This document shows positions 5,459 to 5,763 of a DNA stretch of 5,763 nucleotides, one piece after another. The DNA lies in the NCBI GenBank assembly GCA_005882445.1, contig VBAN01000250.1, positions 1 to 5,763 on the forward strand, given 5' to 3'. Both the position numbers and the translations under genes were made by a program. Within the stretch, counting starts at the first letter, position 1; every line of letters starts with the position of its first letter. A model generated the notes under the pieces. That model was not told the DNA's origin. It saw only the letters and a list, made by a program, of their open reading frames with translations, and did no database searches. The stretch comes from Candidatus Segetimicrobium genomatis (lineage in GTDB: Bacteria; Sysuimicrobiota; Sysuimicrobiia; Sysuimicrobiales; Segetimicrobiaceae).

Positions 5459-5763
5459 CGTCTATCCCACCTCGGGTGGGATGGCCGTCTGGCTCCTCGC
5501 GGAAGGGGGCGCCCGTCTGCGGCTCGTGCACCCGTGGTCGCCCCGCCTGTACTACGCCGGCGCACCCACGGCCCTCCGGCAGGCCGCGGCGCTGCTCGAT
5601 GGCTCGGCGCCGCGCCGGGACGTCCGGGAACCGGTCACGGTCCGCCGCACGAAGCGGCAGGACCTGCTGCAGGGCGAGGTCGAGGTCGTTGAGGTCACCG
5701 TGGCCGATCCCCTGGCGTTCCCGCGCCTCGTCGCCCGGCTGGCGCGGATCGACGGCCTGACGT
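5424..5763 (+). CDS. Probable family B DNA polymerase, N-terminal fragment (continues beyond window)
   Basis: From the ATG at 5424 (GGAG at 5411-5414, 9 nt upstream) an open frame runs 113 codons to the window end with no stop. It begins MESHPLSAHLFDVYPTSGG, continues WLLAEGGARLRLVHPWSPRLYYAGAP (23-48), then VRRTKRQDLLQGEVEVVEVTVADPLAFPRLVARLARI (74-110). This resembles the N-terminal beta-rich domain of bacterial PolB-like polymerases (FDxYP, a comment-on-colour strand pattern WL...G..R.L.HP..P.FY, and a DPL.FP.LV..L block before the exonuclease domain). None of the catalytic motifs (exonuclease DxE, polymerase DxxSLYPS or DTD) lie within the window, so the call is provisional. The start overlaps the upstream small gene by 35 nt. 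If it is PolB, expected roles are replication restart, repair or translesion synthesis. Confidence 0.5.
   Translation, partial: MESHPLSAHLFDVYPTSGGMAVWLLAEGGARLRLVHPWSPRLYYAGAPTALRQAAALLDGSAPRRDVREPVTVRRTKRQDLLQGEVEVVEVTVADPLAFPRLVARLARIDGLT
5464..5482 (+). promoter_or_regulatory. Strong hairpin early in the polymerase-like gene
   Basis: ATCCCACC at 5464-5471 is perfectly complementary to GGTGGGAT at 5475-5482 with a TCG loop. A wobble pair (5463/5483) and a C-G pair (5462/5484) can extend it. It begins 6 nt after the stop codon of the upstream small gene and covers codons 14-20 of the polymerase-like gene (YPTSGGM). No U-tract follows. It may tune the ratio of polymerase to the two upstream proteins, or may be a consequence of codon use. 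Confidence 0.35.

Noticed and set aside
4480..5760. A 426-codon plus-strand open frame over the RecA-like cassette
   Set aside because: It is Arg/Pro/Ala-rich without domain sense, and overlaps three genes that have good starts and recognisable patterns in other frames.

Overview
This is a high-GC bacterial chromosomal window. The gene content (a UPF0182 membrane protein, a SufT/MIP18-type protein, and what looks like a bacterial family B DNA polymerase next to a RecA/Rad51-like protein) suggests a free-living, possibly thermophilic or soil/groundwater lineage of the Terrabacteria type (Chloroflexota/Armatimonadota/Sysuimicrobiota-like) rather than a well-studied model. The taxon is an inference from family distribution only. 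No transposase, phage gene or CRISPR array is visible.

Layout. (1) 1-2266, minus strand: a UPF0182 (COG1615) multi-pass membrane protein whose 3' end lies outside the window. Its reading frame is broken twice, near 1715 and near 1190. At both places a conserved block of the family seems to be missing, so these look like internal deletions rather than single-base slips. The two shifts cancel in frame. (2) 2308-3007, plus strand, divergent from UPF0182 across 41 bp: a two-gene unit with a SufT/MIP18-like Fe-S assembly protein followed 1 nt later by a degenerate response-regulator receiver domain. An extended -10 promoter lies in the short divergent gap. (3) 2997-4226, minus strand: a DAO-family FAD-dependent oxidoreductase, convergent with the receiver gene and overlapping it by 11 bp. 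A perfect 9-bp hairpin lies just past the receiver stop. (4) 4227-4489, a 263-bp divergent intergenic region: it carries a fragment resembling a decayed tRNA-Ala on the minus strand, and a sigma70-type promoter with a hairpin over the ribosome binding site on the plus strand. (5) 4490-5763, plus strand: a tightly packed cassette of a RecA/Rad51-fold protein without a Walker A motif, a 105-residue helical protein of unknown function, and the N-terminus of a probable family B DNA polymerase running off the window.

The most interesting unit is the last one. A catalytically degenerate RecA-like protein, a small linker-like protein and a DNA polymerase in one coupled operon resemble in logic, though not in family identity, the ImuA-ImuB-DnaE2 mutagenesis cassette. 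This suggests a PolB-based repair or translesion module. The remaining genes look like ordinary housekeeping or metabolic genes, apart from the damaged UPF0182 gene and the tRNA-like remnant.
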